NCBI GenBank assembly: GCA_004554665.1
Contig: SFKY01000064.1
Coordinates: forward strand, 1 to 13,559
From: Bacteroidales bacterium
GTDB taxonomy: Bacteria; Bacteroidota; Bacteroidia; Bacteroidales; Bacteroidaceae
DNA length: 13,559 bases
Reading direction: 5' to 3'
In this document: piece after piece, positions 1-7,716 of the stretch
Layout: each line of letters starts with the position of its first letter
How positions within the stretch are numbered: position 1 is the stretch's first letter
Notes under the pieces: generated by a model
Told to the model about the DNA's origin: nothing
The model's database searches: none
What the model saw: the letters and a program-made list of their open reading frames with translations, nothing else
Position numbers and translations under genes: made by a program

Positions 1-1
1 G

Positions 2-1558
2 GTATGCACCGCCCTCACGGCCATACTCATCTATCAGGCCTACCTGCTCTACAATCTCTATGTCTCGCAAAAAGAGGAGATGGAAACAGCAGTGGTAGAA
101 GCGATGCGCATCAGCGACTACAACGAGATGGTGCTGCGAATGGCCAAGATGGCCGCCCATCAAGACAAGGGACCACATGGCAGCGTATCATTCCAGACCG
201 GCTATGCGCTCAACAAAGACAAGAAACTCGTCAACCAAGGCACACGCACCACTGTCAGCACCCACGACAGCGAGACGGTGGTGATGCAGCAGACCGATTG
301 GCGCGACAGCCTCACCATCAAGCGCAAGACCACCGGCTTGAAACGGTATGTAAGTGTGGACATCAACTCCCAACGGACGGGCAGCAACGCCCACTCCACC
401 CCTATCCCCGACCACCAACTCTTCGACACCACCGTAGACACCCACAAATCGGAGGAAGACCTGACCCAACTGATACAACGGGGCATCCACGAGGGAATCG
501 ACATCATCAGCCAACCCGATGTTGCCACCTTCGACAGTCTGCTTACCGCCCGACTGGCAGACAGACATATCGACACCCGGCACCGCCTGTACCAGTTGCA
601 GGTGCTGCCCGACACCCTGTTAGCCTCCACCATCGACACCCTGCGGGTCATCACCACTCCCGGCTATACCCCCTCGGTCTCAGCCCTCTCTTTCGATTAC
701 CCCTACTCCTCTTCCCACCATCGGCTCTATCGGCTCTATATAGAACCTGTCGGCAGTAGCGTGCTCCGACAGATGAGCGGCCTGTTGGCCAGTTCGGCCA
801 TGACCCTGATGGTTGTGGCTTTCGTCTTCTGGTATATCATCCATACCCTGCTGCGCCAACGGTCACTCGACGAGATGAAAGACGACTTCACACACAATAT
901 GACACACGAGCTGAAGACTCCCATCGCGGTGGCCTACGCCGCCAATGATGCCCTGCTCCACTTCGGCCAGGGCGACGATGCCGCCACACGCGACAAATAC
1001 CTGCGCATGGCACAAGAGCAACTTCTGAAACTCAGCGGCATGGTGGAGCAAGTACTGTCGATGAGCATGGAGCGACGCCGGTCTTTCACGCTCAACAGAG
1101 AGCAGCTGCCTCTCGCCGACGCCCTGCGCCCTGTCGTAGAAATGCAGCAACTGAAAGCGGCCATCCCCCTCACCCTCTCTTTAGATATCGCGCCAGAAGA
1201 CCTGACCGTCACGGCAGACCGCATGCACTTATGCCAGATGATGACCAATCTCATTGACAATGCCGTGAAATATTCGATAGACAAGGCAGACGTACAGATC
1301 CGCTGCCGCCAAGAGCCCGACGGCGCGGTAAGCATCGCTGTCACCGACCACGGGATCGGCATCGCCAAAGAGCACAGGGCACACCTGTTTGACAAGTTTT
1401 ACCGGGTGCCCAACGGCAACCTGCAGCAGGTGCGGGGCTATGGCATCGGACTGTACTATGTGGTCACGATGATGCGGCTGCATGGGGGCACGGTAACCGT
1501 GGAGAGTACACCGGGCAAAGGGAGCACATTCAGACTTGTCTTTAACCAACCCGACTGA
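2..1558 (+). CDS. Sensor histidine kinase, 5' end missing
   Basis: This is a membrane sensor kinase that autophosphorylates on histidine and passes the phosphate to the regulator encoded next to it. The frame is open from base 2 with no start in the window, so the N terminus is cut off. An apparent first membrane helix is seen at about 11-64 and a second at about 782-856, enclosing roughly 240 residues of presumably periplasmic sensor domain that I do not recognise. The HisKA box (MTHELKTP) has its phosphoacceptor His at 905-907, only about 16 residues after the second helix, so there is no room for a HAMP domain. The N box (Asn at 1259-1261), the G1 box DHGIGIA (Asp at 1346-1348) and the G2 box GYGIGL near 1438-1455 form a complete HATPase_c domain. 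The kinase is very probably active. The signal sensed is unknown; resemblance to RprX-type kinases of Bacteroides is only general. Confidence 0.93.
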   Translation, partial: VCTALTAILIYQAYLLYNLYVSQKEEMETAVVEAMRISDYNEMVLRMAKMAAHQDKGPHGSVSFQTGYALNKDKKLVNQGTRTTVSTHDSETVVMQQTDWRDSLTIKRKTTGLKRYVSVDINSQRTGSNAHSTPIPDHQLFDTTVDTHKSEEDLTQLIQRGIHEGIDIISQPDVATFDSLLTARLADRHIDTRHRLYQLQVLPDTLLASTIDTLRVITTPGYTPSVSALSFDYPYSSSHHRLYRLYIEPVGSSVLRQMSGLLASSAMTLMVVAFVFWYIIHTLLRQRSLDEMKDDFTHNMTHELKTPIAVAYAANDALLHFGQGDDAATRDKYLRMAQEQLLKLSGMVEQVLSMSMERRRSFTLNREQLPLADALRPVVEMQQLKAAIPLTLSLDIAPEDLTVTADRMHLCQMMTNLIDNAVKYSIDKADVQIRCRQEPDGAVSIAVTDHGIGIAKEHRAHLFDKFYRVPNGNLQQVRGYGIGLYYVVTMMRLHGGTVTVESTPGKGSTFRLVFNQPD

Positions 1559-1561
1559 AAG

Positions 1562-2302
1562 ATGAAAACAGACCCGACTACAATGCATGTATTGCTGGTA
1601 GAGGACGAGCGGACGCTCGCCCTCATCATCAAGGACACGTTGGAGACACAAGATTTCCATGTCACCACAGCCCATAACGGTGAAGAGGGACTGCGGATGT
1701 TTTTCGCCGCCAAACCCGACATTGTGGTGGCCGACGTGATGATGCCGCACATGGACGGCTTTGAGATGGTGAGGCGGCTGCGGGCCAAGGATGCCGTCAC
1801 CCCGATACTGTTTCTCACGGCCCGAACCGACACACAGGACGTGGTACATGGCTTCGAACTGGGAGCCAACGACTACCTGCGTAAGCCCTTCGGCATGCAG
1901 GAACTGATTATCCGCCTCAAGGCGCTGCTGGGCAGAATCCGCACAGCCTCTCCAGCAACTTCTGCCGACGAGAAACGCACAGCGTATGTCATCGGCAACA
2001 ACCAACTGGACACGGTCAGGGAACAACTGGTCTATGCCACCGACAGCGGCCTGCCCATAGTGACCCCGTTGTCGCACCGCGAATCGGAAATCCTACGCCT
2101 CTTATGCCAGCAAACGGGCAATGTGGTGCCCATCCAGGATATCCTGCTACAGTTATGGGGAGACGACAGTTACTTCAACACCCGCAGCCTGCATGTCTTC
2201 ATCACCAAACTGCGCCACAAGCTGTCTGCCGACACCTCTATCCGCATCATCAACGTAAGGGGTGTGGGGTACAAACTGGTCGGCGGGATGACGACTACAT
2301 GA
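1562..2302 (+). CDS. OmpR/PhoB-family response regulator (RprY-like)
   Basis: This is a cytoplasmic DNA-binding regulator and the partner of the kinase upstream. It starts 3 bases after the kinase stop, so the two are surely co-transcribed. The receiver domain (about residues 8-125) has the acidic pair E14/D15, phosphoacceptor D58 in the VADVMMP context, T86 and K108 in RKPF, which is the full active set. The C-terminal winged helix (about 145-244) contains the HRESEILRLL helix and the RGVGYKLVG wing typical of the family. The wing and recognition-helix region recalls RprY of Bacteroides, but that is from memory. A second possible start at codon 8 lies directly before the first receiver strand; I keep the first ATG because it gives the tight spacing. 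Target genes cannot be read from this window. Confidence 0.94.
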   Translation: MKTDPTTMHVLLVEDERTLALIIKDTLETQDFHVTTAHNGEEGLRMFFAAKPDIVVADVMMPHMDGFEMVRRLRAKDAVTPILFLTARTDTQDVVHGFELGANDYLRKPFGMQELIIRLKALLGRIRTASPATSADEKRTAYVIGNNQLDTVREQLVYATDSGLPIVTPLSHRESEILRLLCQQTGNVVPIQDILLQLWGDDSYFNTRSLHVFITKLRHKLSADTSIRIINVRGVGYKLVGGMTTT

Positions 2303-2308
2303 CGGATG

Positions 2309-2374
2309 ATTTGCGTAAATGCCATGTTTAGACTCCGTAAATGCGGCGTTTAGCCTCCGTAAACGCCACGTTTA
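2309..2374 (+). repeat. Three tandem 22-bp dyad repeats (array 1)
   Basis: Three units of exactly 22 bp lie at 2309-2330, 2331-2352 and 2353-2374, followed by a decayed part of a fourth unit up to about 2387. Each carries an imperfect palindrome of the form TAAAYGCSRYGTTTA. The array begins 6 bases after the response regulator stop codon. Written as RNA, each core can fold as six pairs around a three-base loop, with G-U pairs allowed in two of the units. The same family is present in reverse orientation at 7717-7782. The function is unknown. Confidence 0.88.
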
Positions 2375-2414
2375 GCTCCGACAAAGGATATTGGCTTGTA
2401 CAGAAACAGATACA

Positions 2415-2457
2415 GCAAGCCCTGCCATGCATCAACTCCGGGCATGGCAGGGCTTGC
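2415..2457. terminator. Long perfect hairpin between convergent genes
   Basis: The arm at 2415-2430 (GCAAGCCCTGCCATGC) is perfectly complementary to 2442-2457, giving 16 pairs around an 11-base loop. It sits 5 bases beyond the PBP stop codon (the gene ends at 2463 on the - strand) and about 110 bases beyond the regulator stop. It is therefore placed to end both transcripts. Neither strand has a good T run after the stem, so it may act as a 3' stabilising or Rho-assisted structure rather than a classic intrinsic terminator. Confidence 0.75.
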
Positions 2458-2462
2458 CGTGA

Positions 2463-4775
2463 TTACTCATAAACTTCTTCTATACCGTAGGGTTCCAAAT
2501 CTTCATCCTCCTTCTCACAGGCATTGAAATCCTCGGGTATCTCAAACGTGGCGGTAGAGGTGTAGCCGAGCGACTTGTCCCGATACACCTTTTTCATATA
2601 ATAGGCCCAGATGGGGAGTGCCATCGTGGCACCCTGTCCCATGCTCATCGAGTCGAAATGGATGTCGCGGTCTTCTCCACCCACCCAACAGCCGCTAACC
2701 AACTGGGGAGTGAAACCCATAAACCACGCATCAGAATTGCGGTTGGTGGTACCTGTCTTGCCTCCTATCTGCCCTTCTATCTGATACTTGTAGCGCAGGC
2801 GGCCAGCGGTACCCTCATCAACCACCGCCATCAGCTCGACCAGCATCTTGTAGGCGCTTTCCGAACTGATTACCTCGTTCATGCGGGGCTGGAAACGTGC
2901 CACCACGTTGCCCTCGCTATCCTCGATGCGCGATACAAACATGGGGGCACAGCGTATGCCGTTGTTGGCAAAGGCCGTGTAGGCGCTCACCATCTCGGCC
3001 ACCGACACATCGCACGGTCCCAAGCAGAGCGCCATCGACGGATGAATCTCCGGATTGTTGATGCCAAAGTCGCGGAGCAAGGAGACCAACTGGGCAGGAT
3101 TGAGCTTGCTCATGAGATAGGCCGAGATCCAGTTGTTGGACTGTGCCAATCCCCACTTGAGCGTCACCATCTGTCCATAGCATCTGGTGCTGGTATTGCG
3201 CGGCGTCCACGGCTTTCCGGCCACGATATAGGTACGCTGCACGTTGGGAGCCTTGTCGCAGGGAGAGAATCCGTTCTCCATTGCGAGGGCATAGAGGAAA
3301 GGCTTGATGGTAGAGCCCACCTGCCGACGACCGTCCATCACCATGTCGTACATGAAATGGTTGTAGTTCAGGCCGCCCACATACGCCTTGACAGCGCCTG
3401 TCTGCGTCTCCATACTTACAAAACCGGCCCTGAGGAACGACTTGTAGTAACGTATGCTGTCGAGCGGCGTCATCACAGTATCTATGTCGCCGTGATAGGT
3501 GAAGACGGTCATATCGGTCTTGGTACGGAACGACCTGCTGATTTCCTCTTCCGAGGCACCAGCTGCCTTGAGCGCATTGTAACGCTCGCTCTGCAGCACA
3601 GCCCGCTGCATGATCTGCCGCACCTCTTTCGGCGTGAGCTCGTCTGTAAAGGGCGCATTGGGTTTCTTGCAGTTTTCCTTGGTAAAGAGGGGCTGCAGGT
3701 ACTTGGCCACATGGTTGTACACAGCCTCCTCTGCATACTGCTGCATACGCGAGTCGATGGTGGTATAGACCTTCAGGCCATCGGTGTAGACATTGTACGG
3801 CTCGCCATTCTTCTTGTAGTTTTTGTTGCACCAGCCATAGAGCGGGTCGCTCACCCACGCTATCGAGTCGAGCACATACTGTTTCTTGTTCCATGATGGG
3901 TACTTGCTCTTCTCAGGCATCTTGGCCATCATGTATTGGCGCAGAAACTCGCGGAAGTAAGGGGCCGTTCCATCCTTGTGATCGGTACGGTGAAAGTTGA
4001 GGGCCAGCTCCTCTGCCTTGTATTTGGCAAAATCTTCCTCGCTCAGATAGCCCGCCTTGCACATCTGCGAGAGCACCACATTGCGCCGCTTGGTGCAGCG
4101 GTCGGGATAGCGCACGGGATTAAACAGCGAGGGGTTCTTACAGAGGCCGATAAGGGTAGCGGCCTCTGTCACAGAGAGATCACGCGGCTCCTTATTAAAA
4201 TAGGTATTGGCGGCGGTCTTGATGCCCACCGCATTGTGCAGGAAGTCGAAATAGTTGAGATAGAGGGCTATGATCTCCTCTTTGGTATAGGTGCGCTCCA
4301 GTTTGACAGCAATCACCCACTCGATGGGTTTCTGTATCAAGCGCTCTGCCGTGGAGTGTGCCGCTTCCGAGTAGAGCTGCTTAGCCAACTGCTGCGTGAT
4401 GGTGGAGCCACCGCCGGCATTCTCCTGTCCCAAAATACCGCGCTTGATGACCGCACGCGCCAATGCGATGAAGTCGATGCCCGAATGGTCATAGAATCGC
4501 TCGTCTTCGGTGGCGACAAGCGCATGGACGAGATGAGGTGAAAGATTGGAATAACTGACGGGTATGCGGTTTTCGCGGTTAAAATTCCACGTGCCTATCA
4601 CCTTGCCGTCAGCCGAATACACCTGGGAAGCAAAGCGGTTGATGGGATTCTGCAACTCGTCTATGGGAGGCATGTAGCCTATCCACCCGTTCCAGATTGC
4701 ATAAAAAGCCGCCCCGCATGCCAACACGGCACACGCCAACAAGCCCCACAATATATGTACAAACTTTCGTCTCAT
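2463..4775 (-). CDS. mrcA: Class A penicillin-binding protein 1A (glycosyltransferase/transpeptidase)
   Basis: This is a bifunctional peptidoglycan synthase anchored in the inner membrane; it polymerises lipid II into glycan strands and cross-links the peptides. The 770-residue protein has a short basic N terminus and one signal-anchor helix (about 7-29). The GT51 domain follows, with catalytic E90 in the EDERFYDH motif, GGSTITQQLAKQL at 122-134 and the FNKEPRDLSVTEAA region near 193-206. The transpeptidase domain has the active-site SxxK motif STIK (nucleophile S488), SNN at 546-548 and KTGT at 673-676. All key residues of both activities are present. The C-terminal tail after about residue 750 is acidic. 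The gene is divergent from pyrB with 119 bases between them and converges on the two-component operon. Symbol by family; which PBP1 paralogue it is cannot be settled from one locus. Confidence 0.95.
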   Translation of the reverse strand: MRRKFVHILWGLLACAVLACGAAFYAIWNGWIGYMPPIDELQNPINRFASQVYSADGKVIGTWNFNRENRIPVSYSNLSPHLVHALVATEDERFYDHSGIDFIALARAVIKRGILGQENAGGGSTITQQLAKQLYSEAAHSTAERLIQKPIEWVIAVKLERTYTKEEIIALYLNYFDFLHNAVGIKTAANTYFNKEPRDLSVTEAATLIGLCKNPSLFNPVRYPDRCTKRRNVVLSQMCKAGYLSEEDFAKYKAEELALNFHRTDHKDGTAPYFREFLRQYMMAKMPEKSKYPSWNKKQYVLDSIAWVSDPLYGWCNKNYKKNGEPYNVYTDGLKVYTTIDSRMQQYAEEAVYNHVAKYLQPLFTKENCKKPNAPFTDELTPKEVRQIMQRAVLQSERYNALKAAGASEEEISRSFRTKTDMTVFTYHGDIDTVMTPLDSIRYYKSFLRAGFVSMETQTGAVKAYVGGLNYNHFMYDMVMDGRRQVGSTIKPFLYALAMENGFSPCDKAPNVQRTYIVAGKPWTPRNTSTRCYGQMVTLKWGLAQSNNWISAYLMSKLNPAQLVSLLRDFGINNPEIHPSMALCLGPCDVSVAEMVSAYTAFANNGIRCAPMFVSRIEDSEGNVVARFQPRMNEVISSESAYKMLVELMAVVDEGTAGRLRYKYQIEGQIGGKTGTTNRNSDAWFMGFTPQLVSGCWVGGEDRDIHFDSMSMGQGATMALPIWAYYMKKVYRDKSLGYTSTATFEIPEDFNACEKEDEDLEPYGIEEVYE

Positions 4776-4801
4776 CGCTTATCTGAGTTTATTAATATCT
4801 G

Positions 4802-4836
4802 CAAAAATACAATTTTTACTCCGAAAATTGGGCAAA
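4802..4836 (-). promoter_or_regulatory. Putative promoter of the PBP1A gene
   Basis: Read on the - strand, TATTTTTG at 4809-4802 matches the Bacteroidetes -7 consensus TAnnTTTG exactly. A TTTG (-33 type) lies upstream at 4836-4833. The spacer is 23 bases, longer than the usual 19-21, so the -33 call is weaker than the -7 call. Transcription would start near 4795, giving a leader of about 20 bases. Confidence 0.5.
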
Positions 4837-4854
4837 TAAATGAAAATTTATATG

Positions 4855-4862
4855 TAACTTAG
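4855..4862 (+). promoter_or_regulatory. Possible -7 box of pyrB
   Basis: TAACTTAG matches TAnnTTTG at all but one position and lies 32 bases before the pyrB start. No TTTG is found at the right distance upstream. A 6-bp inverted repeat (ATAAAT at 4836-4841, ATTTAT at 4846-4851) sits just upstream and could be an operator, but this is AT-rich sequence where such dyads arise by chance. The leader would be too short for a PyrR-type attenuator. Confidence 0.35.
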
Positions 4863-4894
4863 CACTCGAATAGAACATTCAATCTAAATAATAG

Positions 4895-5842
4895 ATGGAA
4901 ATACATAATTTTGTGACGATTGAAGACCTCTCCAGAGATAAAATCCTGTATCTGCTGGACATGGCAAGAGAGTTTGAACGTCATCCCAACCGTGAGCTTC
5001 TGAAAGGAAAAGTGGTCGCTACGCTTTTCTTTGAACCATCAACCCGTACCCAACTTAGTTTCCAGACCGCTGCCAACCGATTGGGGGCAAGGGTTATCGG
5101 CTTCTCGGATGCCAAGACGTCGAGCACCACCAAGGGTGAGACGCTCAAAGACACAATCATGATGGTATCTAACTACGCTGACGTAATAGCCATGCGGCAT
5201 TACATCGAGGGTGCAGCCCAATACGCCAGCGAGGTGGCTCCCGTCCCCATCATCAACGCCGGAGACGGTGCACACATGCACCCCTCGCAGTGCCTGCTCG
5301 ACCTCTATTCCATCTACAAGACCCAAGGCACGCTCGACAACCTCAACATCTATCTGGTGGGTGACCTGAAATACGGGCGTACGGTGCACTCGCTCATCAC
5401 GGCCATGCGCCACTTCAACCCCACATTCCACTTTATCGCACCCAAGGAACTGTCTATGCCACAGGAGTATAAGCTCTACTGCAAGAACCACGGCATCAAG
5501 TTTCAGGAGCATACGGCCTTCAACGAAAAAGTGATTGCCGATGCCGACATCCTGTACATGACGCGCGTGCAGAAAGAGCGCTTCTCCGACCTGATGGAAT
5601 ATGAGAAAGTAAAGAATGTGTATATCCTCAACCGCAGCATGCTGGGCTTGGCCAAGGACAATATGCGCATCCTGCATCCACTGCCTCGCGTCAACGAGAT
5701 AGCCTACGATGTGGACGACGACCCGCATGCCTACTACATACAGCAGGCCAAGAACGGCCTGTTTGCACGCGAGGCCATCTTCTGCTACTGCCTCGGCATC
5801 ACCATGGACGAAATAAGAAACGACCAAACTATCATCGAATAA
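4895..5842 (+). CDS. pyrB: Aspartate carbamoyltransferase, catalytic subunit
   Basis: This enzyme joins carbamoyl phosphate and L-aspartate to N-carbamoyl-aspartate, the first committed step of pyrimidine synthesis, in the cytoplasm. The 315 residues cover the whole family length. The carbamoyl phosphate loop STRT is at 49-52. The mobile 80s loop keeps the Ser and Lys of E. coli S80/K84 (TSSTTKGETL). HPSQ matches the E. coli H134/Q137 region, and VGDLKYGRTVHSL, YMTRVQKER and HPLPRVNEIAYDVD are near-identical to the E. coli enzyme. Two departures are seen: Gln53 directly after STRT, where E. coli and B. subtilis have Arg, and His-Met before HPSQ where E. coli has Asn-Gln. The stop codon overlaps the pyrI start by one base, so the two subunits are translationally coupled. 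Overall resemblance to the Bacteroides enzyme is strong from memory. Confidence 0.97.
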   Translation: MEIHNFVTIEDLSRDKILYLLDMAREFERHPNRELLKGKVVATLFFEPSTRTQLSFQTAANRLGARVIGFSDAKTSSTTKGETLKDTIMMVSNYADVIAMRHYIEGAAQYASEVAPVPIINAGDGAHMHPSQCLLDLYSIYKTQGTLDNLNIYLVGDLKYGRTVHSLITAMRHFNPTFHFIAPKELSMPQEYKLYCKNHGIKFQEHTAFNEKVIADADILYMTRVQKERFSDLMEYEKVKNVYILNRSMLGLAKDNMRILHPLPRVNEIAYDVDDDPHAYYIQQAKNGLFAREAIFCYCLGITMDEIRNDQTIIE

Positions 5843-6297
5843 TGGCAAAGAAAGAAATGCTGGTCACGGCCATTGAGAATGGCACGGTGATCGATCATAT
5901 ACCTGCAGAAAAGACGTACAAAGTGGTGTCTCTGCTCAAGCTCGACGAGCTGACCACCCCCGTCACTATCGGCAACTACCTCGAGTCGAAGAAAGTGGGA
6001 CGCAAGGGAATCATCAAAGTATCGGGCAAATACTTTACCGATGCAGAGATATCACAGCTCTCTGTGGTGGCACCCAAGGCAGTGCTCAACATCATCCGCG
6101 ACTACGAGGTAGTGGAAAAGAAGATGGTGGAAACACCCGATGTGCTCCGGGGCATCGTGAAGTGCAACAACCCGGTATGTATCTGCAACAACGAGCCGAT
6201 GGCCACCATCTTCAACGTGGTGGACAAGGCCAAGGGTATCATCAAGTGCCACTACTGCGACAAGGAACAGGAGATGAGCAAGGCCAAACTGTGTTAA
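5842..6297 (+). CDS. pyrI: Aspartate carbamoyltransferase, regulatory subunit
   Basis: This is the allosteric subunit that binds CTP/ATP and, through a zinc domain, holds catalytic trimers in the dodecameric enzyme. It has 151 residues, close to the E. coli length of 153. In the N-terminal nucleotide domain, GTVIDHIPA keeps the Asp-His pair (D18/H19) and GRKGIIK keeps two Lys (K55, K59) that match the effector site of the E. coli protein. The C-terminal zinc site is complete: C108-x4-C113 and C136-x2-C139. Its ATG overlaps the last base of the pyrB stop codon. Its presence implies a class B, feedback-controlled holoenzyme. Two extra cysteines, C115 and the final residue C151, are not part of the zinc set. 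Confidence 0.97.
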   Translation: MAKKEMLVTAIENGTVIDHIPAEKTYKVVSLLKLDELTTPVTIGNYLESKKVGRKGIIKVSGKYFTDAEISQLSVVAPKAVLNIIRDYEVVEKKMVETPDVLRGIVKCNNPVCICNNEPMATIFNVVDKAKGIIKCHYCDKEQEMSKAKLC

Positions 6298-6420
6298 TAC
6301 CGCCCCACCGGTAACGACGATTTTTAGCGAATACATTAATATATAATAACCAACACACCAGATCCCGCGAGTAAGTTGGGCTCCCTCCACACGCAAAGGG
6401 GAGGATGGGAATAGACAAAC
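6298..6420 (+). other. pyrI-glyA gap
   Basis: Right after the pyrI stop there is a weak 5-bp stem (TACCG at 6298-6302 with CGGTA at 6309-6313), with a run of five T at 6321-6325; it could be a leaky terminator. An AT-rich stretch follows (about 6321-6352) that may hold a glyA promoter, but no TAnnTTTG box is present. A purine-rich GGGGAGGA at 6398-6405 lies 15 bases before the glyA start, a little far for a ribosome site. Whether glyA is read with pyrBI is undecided. Confidence 0.35.
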
Positions 6421-7701
6421 ATGGAAAGAGACCAAGAGATTTTCGACCTTATCGAGAGAGAACATCAGCGCCAGCTGAAAGGCATGGAGCTTATCGCGTC
6501 TGAAAACTTCGTCAGCGATGAAGTGATGCAGGCAATGGGCAGCTATCTTACCAACAAATACGCTGAGGGTCTGCCCGGACACCGCTACTATGGAGGCTGT
6601 CAGGTGGTGGACGAAGTGGAGAATATCGCCCGCGAGAGGGTGAAGAAACTCTTCGGAGCTGAGTTTGCCAACGTGCAGCCCCACTCTGGTGCCCAAGCCA
6701 ACGCTGCCGTGATGCTGGCCGTGCTCAAACCCGGCGATACCTTTATGGGACTGGATCTGGATCACGGCGGGCACCTGTCGCACGGCTCACGTGTCAACAC
6801 ATCCGGTATCCTCTACAATCCCGTAGGCTATAAACTCAACCGCGAGACGGGGCGCGTGGACTATGACGAGATGGAGCGTCTGGCGCTGGAACACAAGCCG
6901 AAGCTCATCATTGGCGGTGGCTCTGCCTACAGCAGGGAGTGGGACTACGCCCGCATGCGCAAGATTGCCGATGCGGTAGGAGCCCTCTTCATGGTAGACA
7001 TGGCACATCCTGCCGGACTGATAGCAGCTGGCCTGTTGGAGAATCCGGTCAAGTACGCACACATCGTGACCACTACCACCCACAAGACCCTCCGTGGCCC
7101 GAGAGGTGGCGTGATCCTGATGGGCAAGGACTTCCCCAACCCGTGGGGCATCACCACCAAGAAAGGCGAGGTACGCATGATGAGTTCGTTGCTCAACAGT
7201 GCCGTATTCCCCGGCACTCAGGGTGGCCCGCTGGAGCACGTTATCGCTGCCAAGGCAGTGGCTTTCGGCGAAAACCTGAAGCCCTCGTGGGTAGAGTATG
7301 CCACCCAGGTGAAGAAGAATGCCGCTGTGCTGGCAGACGACCTCATCCAGCGCGGATTCGACATTGTGAGTGGTGGCACAGACAACCACTCCATGCTGGT
7401 AGACCTGCGCCCGAAATACCCCGACCTTACTGGTAAAGTGGCAGAAAACGCACTCGTTGCAGCCGACATCACTGCCAACAAGAACATGGTGCCCTTCGAC
7501 AGCCGCAGCGCATTCCAGACATCAGGCATCCGCCTCGGTACCGCAGCCATGACCACCCGTGGTGCCAAGGAAGACATGATGCACCTGGTGGCAGAACTCA
7601 TCGAGGAAGTGCTCAACGCTCCCGAAGACGAGCAGGTCATCACTCGCGTACGCGAAAAGGTAAACTTGACCATGAAGGATTATCCTCTCTTCGCCTATTG
7701 A
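6421..7701 (+). CDS. glyA: Serine hydroxymethyltransferase
   Basis: This cytoplasmic PLP enzyme interconverts serine plus tetrahydrofolate and glycine plus 5,10-methylene-tetrahydrofolate, the main source of one-carbon units for thymidylate, purines and methionine. The 426-residue length is normal. Landmarks are IASENF (25-30), the substrate/folate strip NKYAEGLPGHRYYGGC (45-60), QPHSGAQAN (86-94), MVDMAHPAGLIAAG, the PLP lysine K222 in TTTTHKTLRGPRGG, and FPGTQGGP. Nothing essential is missing. The gene follows pyrI by 123 bases on the same strand. The pairing makes sense because both feed nucleotide synthesis, but the gap and a possible weak hairpin leave co-transcription open. It is followed by a repeat array and a strong terminator. 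Confidence 0.97.
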   Translation: MERDQEIFDLIEREHQRQLKGMELIASENFVSDEVMQAMGSYLTNKYAEGLPGHRYYGGCQVVDEVENIARERVKKLFGAEFANVQPHSGAQANAAVMLAVLKPGDTFMGLDLDHGGHLSHGSRVNTSGILYNPVGYKLNRETGRVDYDEMERLALEHKPKLIIGGGSAYSREWDYARMRKIADAVGALFMVDMAHPAGLIAAGLLENPVKYAHIVTTTTHKTLRGPRGGVILMGKDFPNPWGITTKKGEVRMMSSLLNSAVFPGTQGGPLEHVIAAKAVAFGENLKPSWVEYATQVKKNAAVLADDLIQRGFDIVSGGTDNHSMLVDLRPKYPDLTGKVAENALVAADITANKNMVPFDSRSAFQTSGIRLGTAAMTTRGAKEDMMHLVAELIEEVLNAPEDEQVITRVREKVNLTMKDYPLFAY

Positions 7702-7716
7702 TGACGATGAACCGGC

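Noticed and set aside
1229..2077. Antisense open frame of 282 codons crossing the kinase-regulator junction
   Set aside because: It runs across two well-supported genes on the other strand and shows no domain.
2309..2374. CRISPR array
   Set aside because: Units abut with no spacers, only three copies are present, and no cas gene is nearby.
2658..3896. Open frame of 412 codons on the + strand opposite the PBP1A gene
   Set aside because: The PBP frame carries all catalytic motifs across this stretch. The + frame is His/Arg/Val rich, low in order, and has no family resemblance.
6309..6328. A decayed 22-bp repeat unit after pyrI (GGTAACGACG then TTTTTAGCG)
   Set aside because: Only about 11 of 17 core positions agree with the family and the dyad is lost, so chance similarity is as likely.
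6298..6420. Glycine riboswitch or other leader RNA before glyA
   Set aside because: Only 123 bases are available and no paired domains beyond five-base stems are seen.
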